Shown here: positions 52,108-59,500 of the stretch, piece after piece
Position numbering within the stretch: position 1 is the first letter of the stretch
Layout of the letters: every line of letters begins with the position of its first letter
Assembly: GCA_963823495.1 (NCBI GenBank)
Contig: CAWGLV010000001.1
Span: 3,596,001 to 3,660,000 of the forward strand
Source of the DNA: DATDAH01 sp963823495
GTDB taxonomy: Bacteria > Actinomycetota > Acidimicrobiia > Acidimicrobiales > DATDAH01
Length of the DNA: 64,000 nt
Direction: 5' to 3'
The notes under the pieces: generated by a model
Seen by the model: only the letters and a program-made list of their open reading frames with translations
Told to the model about the DNA's origin: nothing
Database searches by the model: none
Position numbers and translations under genes: made by a program

Positions 52108-52940
52108 AGCGGGCCCCATGTCGGGGTCCGGCCTTCGCGGAAGGCGGCGAAGGCCTCGGCCAGCTCGCCGGTGCCGGTGCACATGATCTGGGTGCGGTTC
52201 TCGAGGTCGAGGGCGTGGCGCAGGCTCGGCGAGTCCACCGTCAGCCACATGGTCTCCTTGGTCATCCACACGGCGAGCGGCCCGTTCTCGGCGATCTCCC
52301 GGGCGGTCACCAGGGCCCGGTCGATGACCTGCCCGTCGGGGACGACATCGAGGACCAGGCCCATGTCCTGGGCCTCGGCGGCACCGAAGGTGCGGCCGGT
52401 GAGCAGCAGCTCGGCCGACCGGGAGGCGCCGACCAGGCGAGGCAGGTGGTACGAGGTGCCCATGTCGCAGGCCGACACGCCCCGCTTGATGAAGACGGCA
52501 CCGAAGGTGGCGGACTCCGCCGCGTAGCGGATGTCGCAGGCCAGGGCGAGGGCGAAGCCACCCCCGACGGCCGCGCCGTTGACGGCGGCGATCACGGGTT
52601 GCCGGAGGCGGTGGATCTTCTCGAACAGGCCGGCCATGAGCTCCTGGCTGGCGAAGGTCCGGACCACGCTGTTCTGTGCCTGCTCGACGATGGCGCCGGT
52701 CGGCGTGCCGCCGAGGCCCCGCATCTCCTCGGGCCCACCCTTCATGTCGGCCCCGGCCGAGAAGCCCTCGCCCGCCCCGGTCAGGATGACGACCCGGATG
52801 GCCGGGTCCGAGCCGATGCGGTCGACCGCCTCGTGCAGTTCGGCCAGCACCTTGTTGCTCAGTGCGTTGCGCCGATCCGGCCGGTCGATGGTCAGGACGA
52901 CGATGCCCTCCTGCGCCTCTTCGAGGCTCACGTGCTCCAT
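52104..52940 (-). CDS. Crotonase family protein, atypical active site
   Basis: A 278-residue enoyl-CoA hydratase/isomerase-superfamily enzyme. Oxyanion-hole segments are FSAGADMKGG (about 60-69) and GAAVGGGFALALACD (about 120-134). At the first catalytic position the usual FGQPE is FGAVF, so Glu144 of classic hydratase is Phe; an Asp in SACDMGTSYHL follows, the pattern of a crotonase branch with different chemistry (isomerase, hydrolase or ring-cleaving). The second Glu is kept (SAELLL). Heads the three-gene operon with the VOC and hypothetical genes. A strong hairpin precedes it. Confidence 0.86.
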   Translation of the reverse strand: MEHVSLEEAQEGIVVLTIDRPDRRNALSNKVLAELHEAVDRIGSDPAIRVVILTGAGEGFSAGADMKGGPEEMRGLGGTPTGAIVEQAQNSVVRTFASQELMAGLFEKIHRLRQPVIAAVNGAAVGGGFALALACDIRYAAESATFGAVFIKRGVSACDMGTSYHLPRLVGASRSAELLLTGRTFGAAEAQDMGLVLDVVPDGQVIDRALVTAREIAENGPLAVWMTKETMWLTVDSPSLRHALDLENRTQIMCTGTGELAEAFAAFREGRTPTWGPL

Positions 52941-52963
52941 CCCCCCATCCTCCCACCGAAACT

Positions 52964-53000
52964 GCGTCGATCGGTCACGCTGAGCGTGACCGATCGACGC
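52964..53000. terminator. Perfect 18-bp-arm palindrome (dispersed hairpin, copy 2)
   Basis: Arms GCGTCGATCGGTCACGCT and AGCGTGACCGATCGACGC around one G, in the 90 bp between the amidohydrolase stop (53031) and the crotonase start (52940), both on the minus strand. Preceded by GAAACT as at 35467, and the two share the GGTCACGC/GCGTGACC core. A terminator for the amidohydrolase operon is likely; an operator is the alternative. Confidence 0.6.
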
Positions 53001-53030
53001 CAGAACCGATGACCTTCTGGTGTTTCAGCA

Positions 53031-54254
53031 TCACCAGGAGCGGAGGACCTGGGCCTTGTCGAAGGCGTTGCAGGTGGACTCGGCCGGGTAGTCGTCGGGC
53101 ACGAGCACCTTGGCCACCTCCGCCACCTCCGGGCCGATGCGGTCGGCGAGGGGGCGCAGGGCGTCGAGGTCGAAGCCGAAGAACTCGGCGGCGTTGGTCT
53201 CGATCATCGCCCGGGCCTCGACCTCGGGCACCCCGCCGAAGGCGGCGCGCAGGGCCTCGGTGGTGAAGCCGAGGCTGCCCTCGCTGTGGGGGTAGTCCGC
53301 CCCCCACATGATGCGATCGACGCCGATCTCGTGGCGAAGCGGCGACTCACTCGGCCGTAGGAAGCTGGCGCCCAGCCAGAAGTTGCGGTGGAAGTACTCC
53401 GTCGGGGTCATCGACAGGCCGGCGGCGACGGCGCCGAAGTAGACCGACTCGGCCGCCTCCGGCAGCGTCATGCGTCGGTAGAACCAGTCGAGGGTCTCGA
53501 GGCCGCGGGGCAACCAGGCCGCTCCCTGCTCGGTGAGCACGACCTTCAGCGTCGGGAAGCGCTCCAGCACACCGGAGAAGATCAGGTGCCACACCGGCCG
53601 GTGGGCGAACCAGGGCAGTTCGATGAGCAGCATGGCGCGAGCGGCCTCGTGGTCGCCGTAGTCGGGCAGTCCACCACCGCCGTGGACCTGGATGGGGACC
53701 TCCAGCTCCTCACACACCCGCCACAGCGGATCGTAGTGGGGTTCCCACAGGCCGGGGAGGCCCGAGTTGGGCGGGACCGAGGGCAACAGGACGCCGGCCA
53801 GGAGCGGGTAGGCCTCCTTGGCCCAGCGCACCTCGGCCACGGCATCGTCGATGTCGTTGACGAAGACCTGGACCACCGCCGAGCGACGGCCTGGAGCCGC
53901 GTCGCAGAAGTCGACCGTCCACCGGTTGTGCGCCTGCAGGCCGGCCCACCGGCGGGCGTAGTCCTCGGCGGTGGGCGGGAGGGCGACGAGGTTCCCCTCC
54001 TCGAAGAAGGGCGGGACCGTGTTGGGGAACAGGACCTCGGCCACGATGCCGTCGGCCTCGGTCTCCTCCAGACGACGGACCGAGTCCCACGAGCGGTAGG
54101 CGGTCGCCGCCTGCAGGTCGGCGAACGGGTTGACGTAGGTCGGGGCCCAGGCGTCGAAGTCGTCGTGCCACTGCGAGGCCAGGTAGTCCCGGTACTCGTA
54201 GAGCTCGCCCCCGGCGTGCCCGTCCGAGGAGATGACGGCATATCGGGAGGTCAC
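53031..54254 (-). CDS. Amidohydrolase family protein (PF04909), copy 2
   Basis: A 407-residue TIM-barrel amidohydrolase_2 protein from GTG 54254. Metal motif ISSDGHAGGE (Asp11, His13), the variant VHGGGGLPDYGDHE in the middle, and IMWGADYPHSEG near the end. It shares LFPNTVPPFFEEG, LTEQGAAW and EYFHRNFWLGASF with the copy at 61525, marking one of two subtypes. The start codon overlaps the stop of a 34-codon ORF that in turn overlaps the SDR stop, so the SDR, the mini-ORF and this gene are coupled. Substrate unknown; a ring-derived carboxylate or amide is plausible from the family. Confidence 0.86.
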   Translation of the reverse strand: MTSRYAVISSDGHAGGELYEYRDYLASQWHDDFDAWAPTYVNPFADLQAATAYRSWDSVRRLEETEADGIVAEVLFPNTVPPFFEEGNLVALPPTAEDYARRWAGLQAHNRWTVDFCDAAPGRRSAVVQVFVNDIDDAVAEVRWAKEAYPLLAGVLLPSVPPNSGLPGLWEPHYDPLWRVCEELEVPIQVHGGGGLPDYGDHEAARAMLLIELPWFAHRPVWHLIFSGVLERFPTLKVVLTEQGAAWLPRGLETLDWFYRRMTLPEAAESVYFGAVAAGLSMTPTEYFHRNFWLGASFLRPSESPLRHEIGVDRIMWGADYPHSEGSLGFTTEALRAAFGGVPEVEARAMIETNAAEFFGFDLDALRPLADRIGPEVAEVAKVLVPDDYPAESTCNAFDKAQVLRSW

Positions 54255-54355
54255 AGGAACTCCGTCACATCCGCCGTGCTCCGCCCGGCTGGCTTCGCCG
54301 TCCCGAACATCGGCAGAGCTGCTCCGCTCCGCTGCGCAACGTCACCCATGCTCAC
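54251..54355 (-). CDS. 34-codon bridging mini-ORF between SDR and amidohydrolase
   Basis: A GTG at 54355 overlaps the SDR stop (GTGA) and the frame runs 34 codons to a TGA at 54251 that overlaps the GTG of the amidohydrolase (GTGA). The same 13-nt block GGAGTTCCTGTGA occurs at both ends, supplying a GGAG ribosome site, the residues EFL, the stop and the next start. The encoded peptide has no known domain, is not hydrophobic and includes DVAQRSGAALPMFG. It could be a small protein or simply a coupling device. Confidence 0.4.
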   Translation of the reverse strand: MSMGDVAQRSGAALPMFGTAKPAGRSTADVTEFL

Positions 54356-55230
54356 AGGAACTCCATCATGCTCGGGGGAAGGGTGCCTTCCGCGATGGCG
54401 TCGGCCCGGGCGTGCAGGAGCTTCCCGGCGCGGTCGAGGTCGTAGCCGATGATGAACTTCTCGGCCTTCACACCGGCGACGACGAAGCGCCCCAGCTCGA
54501 GCAGGTCGACCACGTCGACCGGTCGGCCGGCGGCGGCCAGCTGCTCCTTGAACTCGGCGAAGGTGGTACCCGGGGCAGGCGGTCGCTCCTTCAGACGAGC
54601 CAGCTCGTCGGGACGGTTGCGCTGGGCGGTCCACAAGCCGGTGTCCAGCAGGCCGCCGCCGGGATAGAACACCGCCGCCCTGAGCTTGGTCTCGCCGGTC
54701 GCGAGCTGCTGGGCGAGCGATTCGGTGAAGCAGGTGACGGCGGCCTTGGAGGCCGCGTAGATGGAGGCGTAGGGCACCGGGGCGAGCCCGCCGTCGCCCG
54801 AGGACGTGTTGACGACCAGGCCCGGCTCGCCGGACTCGATCATGCGGGGCACGAAGGAGAGCACGCCGTTGGCCGTGCCGAAGACGTTGACGCCGAAGCA
54901 CCAGCGCCAGTCGTTGGCCTCCTGCTCCCACGGCTTGCCGCCCCCGCCCGAGGTCACCCCGGCGTTGTTGAACAGCAGATGGCACACACCCTCGGTGACG
55001 AAGACGTCGTCGGCGAGGGCCTCGAACGAGGCCGGGTCGGACACGTCGGTGCGCACGCCGCGGACCTCACCCCGCTCGGACAGCTCAGCCACCGCCTGCT
55101 CCAGGACCGGGGCCTCGACGTCGGCCACGACGACCCGCACGCCCTCCTCCAGGAGGGCCTCCACGATCCCCCGCCCGATCCCGGCGGCCCCACCGGTGAC
55201 GACCGCGACCTTCCCGCCGAGGTCCTTCAT
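54352..55230 (-). CDS. SDR family oxidoreductase (paired with amidohydrolase copy 2)
   Basis: A 292-residue short-chain dehydrogenase, the paralogue of the SDR at 29287. TGGAAGIGRGI (about 13-23), NNAGVTSGGG (about 89-98), NTSSGDGGLAP with the catalytic Ser, and IYAASKAAV as YxxxK. Both paralogues share the NDWRW, PRMIESGEPG-like, GGLLDTGLW and long C-terminal LLELGRFVVAGVKAEKF segments. ATG 55230 overlaps the stop of a 27-codon ORF. The pairing with an amidohydrolase at two loci suggests consecutive reactions. Confidence 0.88.
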   Translation of the reverse strand: MKDLGGKVAVVTGGAAGIGRGIVEALLEEGVRVVVADVEAPVLEQAVAELSERGEVRGVRTDVSDPASFEALADDVFVTEGVCHLLFNNAGVTSGGGGKPWEQEANDWRWCFGVNVFGTANGVLSFVPRMIESGEPGLVVNTSSGDGGLAPVPYASIYAASKAAVTCFTESLAQQLATGETKLRAAVFYPGGGLLDTGLWTAQRNRPDELARLKERPPAPGTTFAEFKEQLAAAGRPVDVVDLLELGRFVVAGVKAEKFIIGYDLDRAGKLLHARADAIAEGTLPPSMMEFL

Positions 55231-55310
55231 CGGACCCTCGTCTCCACCTCGTGCACCAGCCCGCCACTTCTGGCGGCGGGGTGCACGAGGTACGGGGCGG
55301 GCGTGGTCAT
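55227..55310 (-). CDS. 27-codon bridging mini-ORF between amidohydrolase copy 3 and SDR
   Basis: ATG at 55310 overlaps the stop of the amidohydrolase at 55307 (ATGA), and the frame ends at a TGA (55227) overlapping the ATG of the SDR (ATGA). 27 codons, including LVHPAARSGGLVHEVE, whose symmetric sequence results from the hairpin at 55246-55291. No ribosome site is apparent beyond coupling. It may be chance or a device linking translation through the 76-bp spacer. Confidence 0.35.
   Translation of the reverse strand: MTTPAPYLVHPAARSGGLVHEVETRVR
55246..55291. terminator. Nested hairpin between amidohydrolase and SDR genes
   Basis: Perfect 12-bp outer arms ACCTCGTGCACC (55246-55257) and GGTGCACGAGGT (55280-55291) enclose an inner stem CCGCCA/TGGCGG (55261-55276) with loop CTTC. 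It starts 16 nt past the amidohydrolase stop and ends 16 nt before the SDR start on the minus strand, so it could be an intrinsic terminator, an attenuator or an mRNA stability element. Confidence 0.6.
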
Positions 55311-56569
55311 ACGGGGGCCTGCACGCCGTATTCGGCCTTCCACCAGCGGGCGTCGGCCACCTCGTCGGGGTCGGTGCGGAGGGTGGGGTCCTGGCCGAGG
55401 GACTCGGGCGTCGGCCCGACCCGCTGGGCGATCGGGGCCAGCTCGTCGAGGTCGAAGCCGTAACAGACCGCCGCGGTCTCCCCGAGCAGCTGGCGGGTGT
55501 CCTCGACCGGCACGTCGGCGAAGTGGGCCTGCAGCCGCTCCATCGTGTGGGGCCAGGTGCCCTCCGGGTGGGGGTAGTCGGTGCCCCACATCACCACGTC
55601 ACAACCGAGGACGTGGCGACGGCGGATCTCCTCGGGCGACATGGTCGAGGCCCCGATGAAGATGTTCGTGCCGAAGTAGTCCGACGGCAGCTTGGAGATC
55701 TTGCCCTTCATCAGGGCAGCCATCTTCTTGGTCGTGTGCCCCCCGCCCAGGTACTGGTCCCACTTCCACATCATGTCGGCGGCCCAGTAGGCGGCGGCCT
55801 CGGTCACCACGAACCTGAGGCCCGGGAAGCGCTCGAAGGCCCCGGAGAAGAGGAGGTGCCACATGGGCCGGGTGGCCCACCAGACGACCTCGGCCAGGTA
55901 GATGCCGATGTGCTCGCCCATCTCCTCGCGGGGCGCCTCCCCCGAATGGGTGTGGACAGGGAAGCCCGCGGCCTCACACGCAGCCCAGACGGGGTCGTAG
56001 GCGGCGTCGTTGTAGGGCAGGCGGTCCCGCCACATGGTCGGGATCATCACGCCTCGGATGCCGGGCTGGCCGGCCAGCCACTCGACCTCCGCCACGCCTC
56101 GTTCGATGTCGTGGGCGATGGGCACCAGGGCGACGCCGCCCCGCCGCTCGGGGCTGTGGCTGCACATCTCGACCAGGAACCGGTTGTGGGCCCGCGCCCC
56201 GGCGTAGGCCAGCTCCGGATCGTCGATCATCCCCGCGCCCAGCCCGGCGCCGAACGGCGGGGACGCGTTCCCGGTGATGGCGTCGGCGTCGGCGAACATC
56301 ACCTCGGCCGACACGCCGTCGGCGTCCAGCTCCTTGTCCCGCTGCTCGGGGTCGAAGGCGCCACGGAGACCCTCCTCGTTCTCGGTCTCCCAGCCCATGA
56401 TGTAGTCGTAGTTCAGCTTCAGGGCCTCGTCGCGGGAGGCGTGGATCTCCGCCAGGTAGTCGTCGAAGCGGCGGTGGTACGTCTCGTCGAGGTAGTCCCG
56501 GTAGCCCTCGGCGGGCAACCCACAGTGGGAGTCGGCCGAGATGATCGTGTAGCGGTCGGTGGGGGCCAT
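55307..56569 (-). CDS. Amidohydrolase family protein (PF04909), copy 3
   Basis: A 420-residue amidohydrolase_2 protein. ISADSHCGLP (Asp13, His15), VHTHSGEAPREE mid-protein and VMWGTDYPHPEGTWP with the catalytic Asp. It belongs to the same subtype as copy 1 (AHNRFLVEM, YLGGGHTTKKMAA). ATG 56569 follows the stop of the acetoacetate-decarboxylase-like gene directly (TAGATG), so the two are coupled and their enzymes may catalyse consecutive hydrolysis and decarboxylation. Followed by the nested hairpin. Substrate unknown. Confidence 0.87.
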   Translation of the reverse strand: MAPTDRYTIISADSHCGLPAEGYRDYLDETYHRRFDDYLAEIHASRDEALKLNYDYIMGWETENEEGLRGAFDPEQRDKELDADGVSAEVMFADADAITGNASPPFGAGLGAGMIDDPELAYAGARAHNRFLVEMCSHSPERRGGVALVPIAHDIERGVAEVEWLAGQPGIRGVMIPTMWRDRLPYNDAAYDPVWAACEAAGFPVHTHSGEAPREEMGEHIGIYLAEVVWWATRPMWHLLFSGAFERFPGLRFVVTEAAAYWAADMMWKWDQYLGGGHTTKKMAALMKGKISKLPSDYFGTNIFIGASTMSPEEIRRRHVLGCDVVMWGTDYPHPEGTWPHTMERLQAHFADVPVEDTRQLLGETAAVCYGFDLDELAPIAQRVGPTPESLGQDPTLRTDPDEVADARWWKAEYGVQAPV

Positions 56570-57346
56570 CTAGGCCTTCTTCCCGAGCACGGACAGATCG
56601 TCGTAACGCTGGTGGAGGAACGGCACCAGGTCCTCGCGGGGCACCGAGCCGATGACCCGGCCCACCTGGGTCGAGGCCCGCTCGGTCCAGTTGATGTCGA
56701 CCACCCGGCGGATCACGAAGTCGGCGATGGGGTCCAGCGGTGAGTCCTTGAGGACGACCTCGCCGTCGATGCCCTCGTGGACCCGGGCCTTCTCGGTCTT
56801 CTCGCCGTAGACGAACAGGGGGTCCTGGTCCAGCTCCCCGGCGGTCTCGGCCGAGGGTGAGAGCTTGAACCAGAAGTCCCGCTTGGTCTTCTCGTAGGGC
56901 GCCCGGGTCTCGTTCACCGTGCCGCGGATCTCGCACACGGTGAAGCCCATGCGCGCGATTCCGGCGTCGATGGTGTCGCCGTCGCGGCGAGCCCAGACGT
57001 CGGCGATCTTCTTGGGCTCGCCGTAGGTGTCGCGACCACCGAGAACCGACTGCTCGGTGGTCATGGGCATGAAGACCGGGTACTCGCCGATCTGATCGCC
57101 GTGGCGGGCGGCCACGCCGAACCAACCCGCACCGAAGACCGGGAGGCCAGGCATCTCCACCGACGTGATCGTCAGGCGGACCAGGGGCTCCTCGGCCGGT
57201 TCCAGCGGTTTCGGCAGGACCGCGGCGATCAGCTCGGGATCGGTCTCGTACACGGCCGTGACCGCCGTGGACCAGATCTCGGCGCCGGTGGCCTCGATCT
57301 CCCGACTGCGCTGCTCGACCTTCGCGCCATAGCGGATCTGGCTCAT
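56570..57346 (-). CDS. Acetoacetate decarboxylase family protein
   Basis: A 258-residue protein of the acetoacetate decarboxylase (PF06314) fold. The catalytic-site segment TYGEPKKIADVW (Lys112/Lys113) matches the GEPKK/GFPKK motif in which one Lys forms the Schiff base and the other lowers its pKa. LTITSVEMPGL and EYPVFMPMTTEQSVL precede it. Relatives decarboxylate 3-oxo acids or catalyse aldol-type reactions. ATG 57346 lies behind GGGGGAG; the frame upstream is not supported. It directly precedes amidohydrolase copy 3. Confidence 0.83.
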   Translation of the reverse strand: MSQIRYGAKVEQRSREIEATGAEIWSTAVTAVYETDPELIAAVLPKPLEPAEEPLVRLTITSVEMPGLPVFGAGWFGVAARHGDQIGEYPVFMPMTTEQSVLGGRDTYGEPKKIADVWARRDGDTIDAGIARMGFTVCEIRGTVNETRAPYEKTKRDFWFKLSPSAETAGELDQDPLFVYGEKTEKARVHEGIDGEVVLKDSPLDPIADFVIRRVVDINWTERASTQVGRVIGSVPREDLVPFLHQRYDDLSVLGKKA

Positions 57347-57414
57347 GCTTGGGCTCCCCCTGGATTCGCCGGCCTGTCTGTGGAACACCATTGCAGATCT
57401 GCGGCGCCGCCCTC

Positions 57415-58278
57415 TCAGTCCTCAGGCAGGCCGATGGGATTGGGGAAGGGAAGTATCCCTGAGTCGCTGACGGCACGGGCCAGCGGGGTGAGATCGGCCG
57501 CCAGGTCCTCGACGGCCTGGACGCTGCCCAACCCGGCGACCAACGACCGGAGGGCCATCTCGTCGGTGGTCGACTCGACCCGGTCGTGCAGGGCGCGGCC
57601 GGCGTCGGTCACGGTGGTGGCGTCGACCAGGAGCCCCCGGACCACGAGTCGGTCGACCCCCTGGGCCCACTCCTCCTCGGTCCAGTCCCGGCTCTGGCGC
57701 AGGACCTCCCCGGGGAAGCCCGAACCCAGGGCATAGATCAGATGCATCTCCACCGGGTCGAGGCCGGCCGCGGCCTGAGCCGCGACGTGGCCGTCTCCCC
57801 GCTGCTCCCGGAGGTCGGTGGCCAGCTGCCAGAGCCGACCGCCGGGATCACCGGGCAGGAGCAGGTCCCGGTTGGCCGAGAACAGCGGACGGCCGAGGTG
57901 ATCGGCCACCTCGACGACCGCCTCGAGGCGCTCCACCACCGCCGCGGCCACGGTCGCCAGCTCGTCGCCCGCCACCCGGACCAGGGCGGCGACGGCTGCG
58001 GGGCCGCGGGCCGCGATGCAGGCCTCCGGAGAGGCGTGGACCCAGGCGTCGGGGATGGCCTTGCGCACCCGGCGGGGGGCGAAGTTGGCGAAGACCGCCT
58101 CGACCACCCCGGCGCCCACCACACCGAGGGGCGCGGCACGGAACCCGAAGTACCCCATCCAGAAGCCCTTCAGGCCGATGTCGGCGGCGGCCTGGCGGGA
58201 CTCCTCGGCGAAGTAGGTCACGGCGTGGACCGTCTCGAGCCGGTGGTGGAGCCGACGAGCAGGGTGGGGGTGAGCCAT
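57415..58278 (-). CDS. SCO6745-family protein
   Basis: A 287-residue all-alpha protein of the actinobacterial SCO6745 family, which has no established role. Recognisable stretches are RLHHRLETVHAVTYFAEES near the N-terminus, GYFGFRAAPLGVV, AIPDAWVHASPE, LREQRGDGHVAA and RDWTEEEWAQGVDRLVVRGL, the last resembling a winged-helix MarR-like half. It may be a regulator or a binding protein. It is divergent from the nitronate monooxygenase gene with only 36 bp between, and a small palindrome lies there; it is 68 bp upstream of the decarboxylase gene. Confidence 0.8.
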   Translation of the reverse strand: MAHPHPARRLHHRLETVHAVTYFAEESRQAAADIGLKGFWMGYFGFRAAPLGVVGAGVVEAVFANFAPRRVRKAIPDAWVHASPEACIAARGPAAVAALVRVAGDELATVAAAVVERLEAVVEVADHLGRPLFSANRDLLLPGDPGGRLWQLATDLREQRGDGHVAAQAAAGLDPVEMHLIYALGSGFPGEVLRQSRDWTEEEWAQGVDRLVVRGLLVDATTVTDAGRALHDRVESTTDEMALRSLVAGLGSVQAVEDLAADLTPLARAVSDSGILPFPNPIGLPED

Positions 58279-58291
58279 GTGCCGACGCTAA

Positions 58292-58310
58292 TCACCACGT
58301 GACATGGTGA
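58292..58310. promoter_or_regulatory. Palindrome in divergent SCO6745/NMO intergenic space
   Basis: TCACCA and TGGTGA arms separated by 7 bp, centred in the 36-bp gap between the start codons 58278 (minus) and 58315 (plus). Its location fits a repressor site controlling both genes; the distance to the start codons is so short that leaderless transcripts are likely. Confidence 0.45.
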
Positions 58311-58314
58311 GGCC

Positions 58315-59424
58315 ATGACGACGCCCATCGCCGAGCGCCTCGGCATCGAGTTCCCCCTCTTCGCCTTCTCCCACTGCCGCGACGTGGTCGCCGCGGTCAG
58401 CCGGGCCGGCGGCTACGGCGTGCTCGGCGCCCTCGCCTACAGCCCGGACCAGCTCGAGATCGAACTGTGCTGGATCGACGAGAACGTGGGCGGCCGGCCC
58501 TACGGGGTCGACTTCGCCATGCCGGAGAAGTTCGTGGGCAAGGGCGAGGACTTCGATCTCGGCAGCCTCCAGGAGATGATCCCCGACCAGCACCGGGAGT
58601 ACGTCGAGCACGTCCTCGACGAGCACGGGGTACCGCCTCTGCCCGACGGCGACGAGGGTGTGCTCAAGGCCGCGGGGCTGGCCGTCGAGGTCGAGGGCCC
58701 GGGCCAGATCGACGTGGTGCTGGAGCACCCCGTCTCGATGATCGTGAACGCCCTCGGTCCGCCGCCCCCCTACGTCATCGAGGCCGCCCACTCCAACGGG
58801 GTGCTCGTCGGGGCCCTCTGCGGCTCGGCCCGCCACGCCGAGCGCAACGTCGAGCGGGGCGTCGACGTGCTCGTGGCCCAGGGCACCGAGGCCGGTGGCC
58901 ACTGCGGGGAGATCTCCACCATGGTCCTGATCCCCGACGTGGTCGACGCCGTGGGCCCGGACGTCCCGGTGCTGGCCGCCGGCGGCATCGGCCGGGGTCG
59001 GCAGATGGCCGCAGCCATGGCCCTGGGGGCCCAGGGCGCGTGGACCGGCTCCATCTGGCTGACCTGTGCGGAGTCCGACACCCAGCCCTGGGTCGTCGAG
59101 AAGCTGCTGAAGGCGGGCTACGGCGACACCGTGCGCTCCCGGGCCATGACCGGGAAACCCGCCCGCCAACTGCGCACCGCGTGGACCGAGGCGTGGGAGA
59201 CCGAGGAGGGGCCGGCCCCCCTGCCGATGCCCCTGCAGGGCCTGCTCTACGCCCCGGCGGCCCACCGCTTCAGTCGGGTCCGGAACGACGCCCTGTCCGG
59301 CTCACCCGTCGGCCAGATCGTGGGCCTCATGGACAAGGTCCGCCCCGCCAGGGACATCGTGTTCGACATCGTCGAGGAGTGGATCGACACCACCCGGCAG
59401 ATGGGCGCGGCGATCGACACCTGA
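58315..59424 (+). CDS. Nitronate monooxygenase (NPD-like) FMN enzyme
   Basis: A 369-residue TIM-barrel flavoprotein of the 2-nitropropane dioxygenase/nitronate monooxygenase family. N-terminal ERLGIEFPLFAFSHC, GGYGVLGALAYSP, then the FMN phosphate-binding motifs GTEAGGHCGEI (about residues 193-203) and AAGGIGRGRQMAAAMALGAQ (about 222-241), with GSIWLTCAESD after. In this group activities range from nitronate oxidation to enoyl reduction, and several act on CoA esters. Monocistronic, convergent with the DegT gene. Confidence 0.86.
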   Translation: MTTPIAERLGIEFPLFAFSHCRDVVAAVSRAGGYGVLGALAYSPDQLEIELCWIDENVGGRPYGVDFAMPEKFVGKGEDFDLGSLQEMIPDQHREYVEHVLDEHGVPPLPDGDEGVLKAAGLAVEVEGPGQIDVVLEHPVSMIVNALGPPPPYVIEAAHSNGVLVGALCGSARHAERNVERGVDVLVAQGTEAGGHCGEISTMVLIPDVVDAVGPDVPVLAAGGIGRGRQMAAAMALGAQGAWTGSIWLTCAESDTQPWVVEKLLKAGYGDTVRSRAMTGKPARQLRTAWTEAWETEEGPAPLPMPLQGLLYAPAAHRFSRVRNDALSGSPVGQIVGLMDKVRPARDIVFDIVEEWIDTTRQMGAAIDT

Positions 59425-59500
59425 CCGGTGTCGCGTCAGCGAATCGCCGGGCGAGCGCCGAGGACGATGCCTCCGATAACCGCGCTCCCACCGACTCGGG

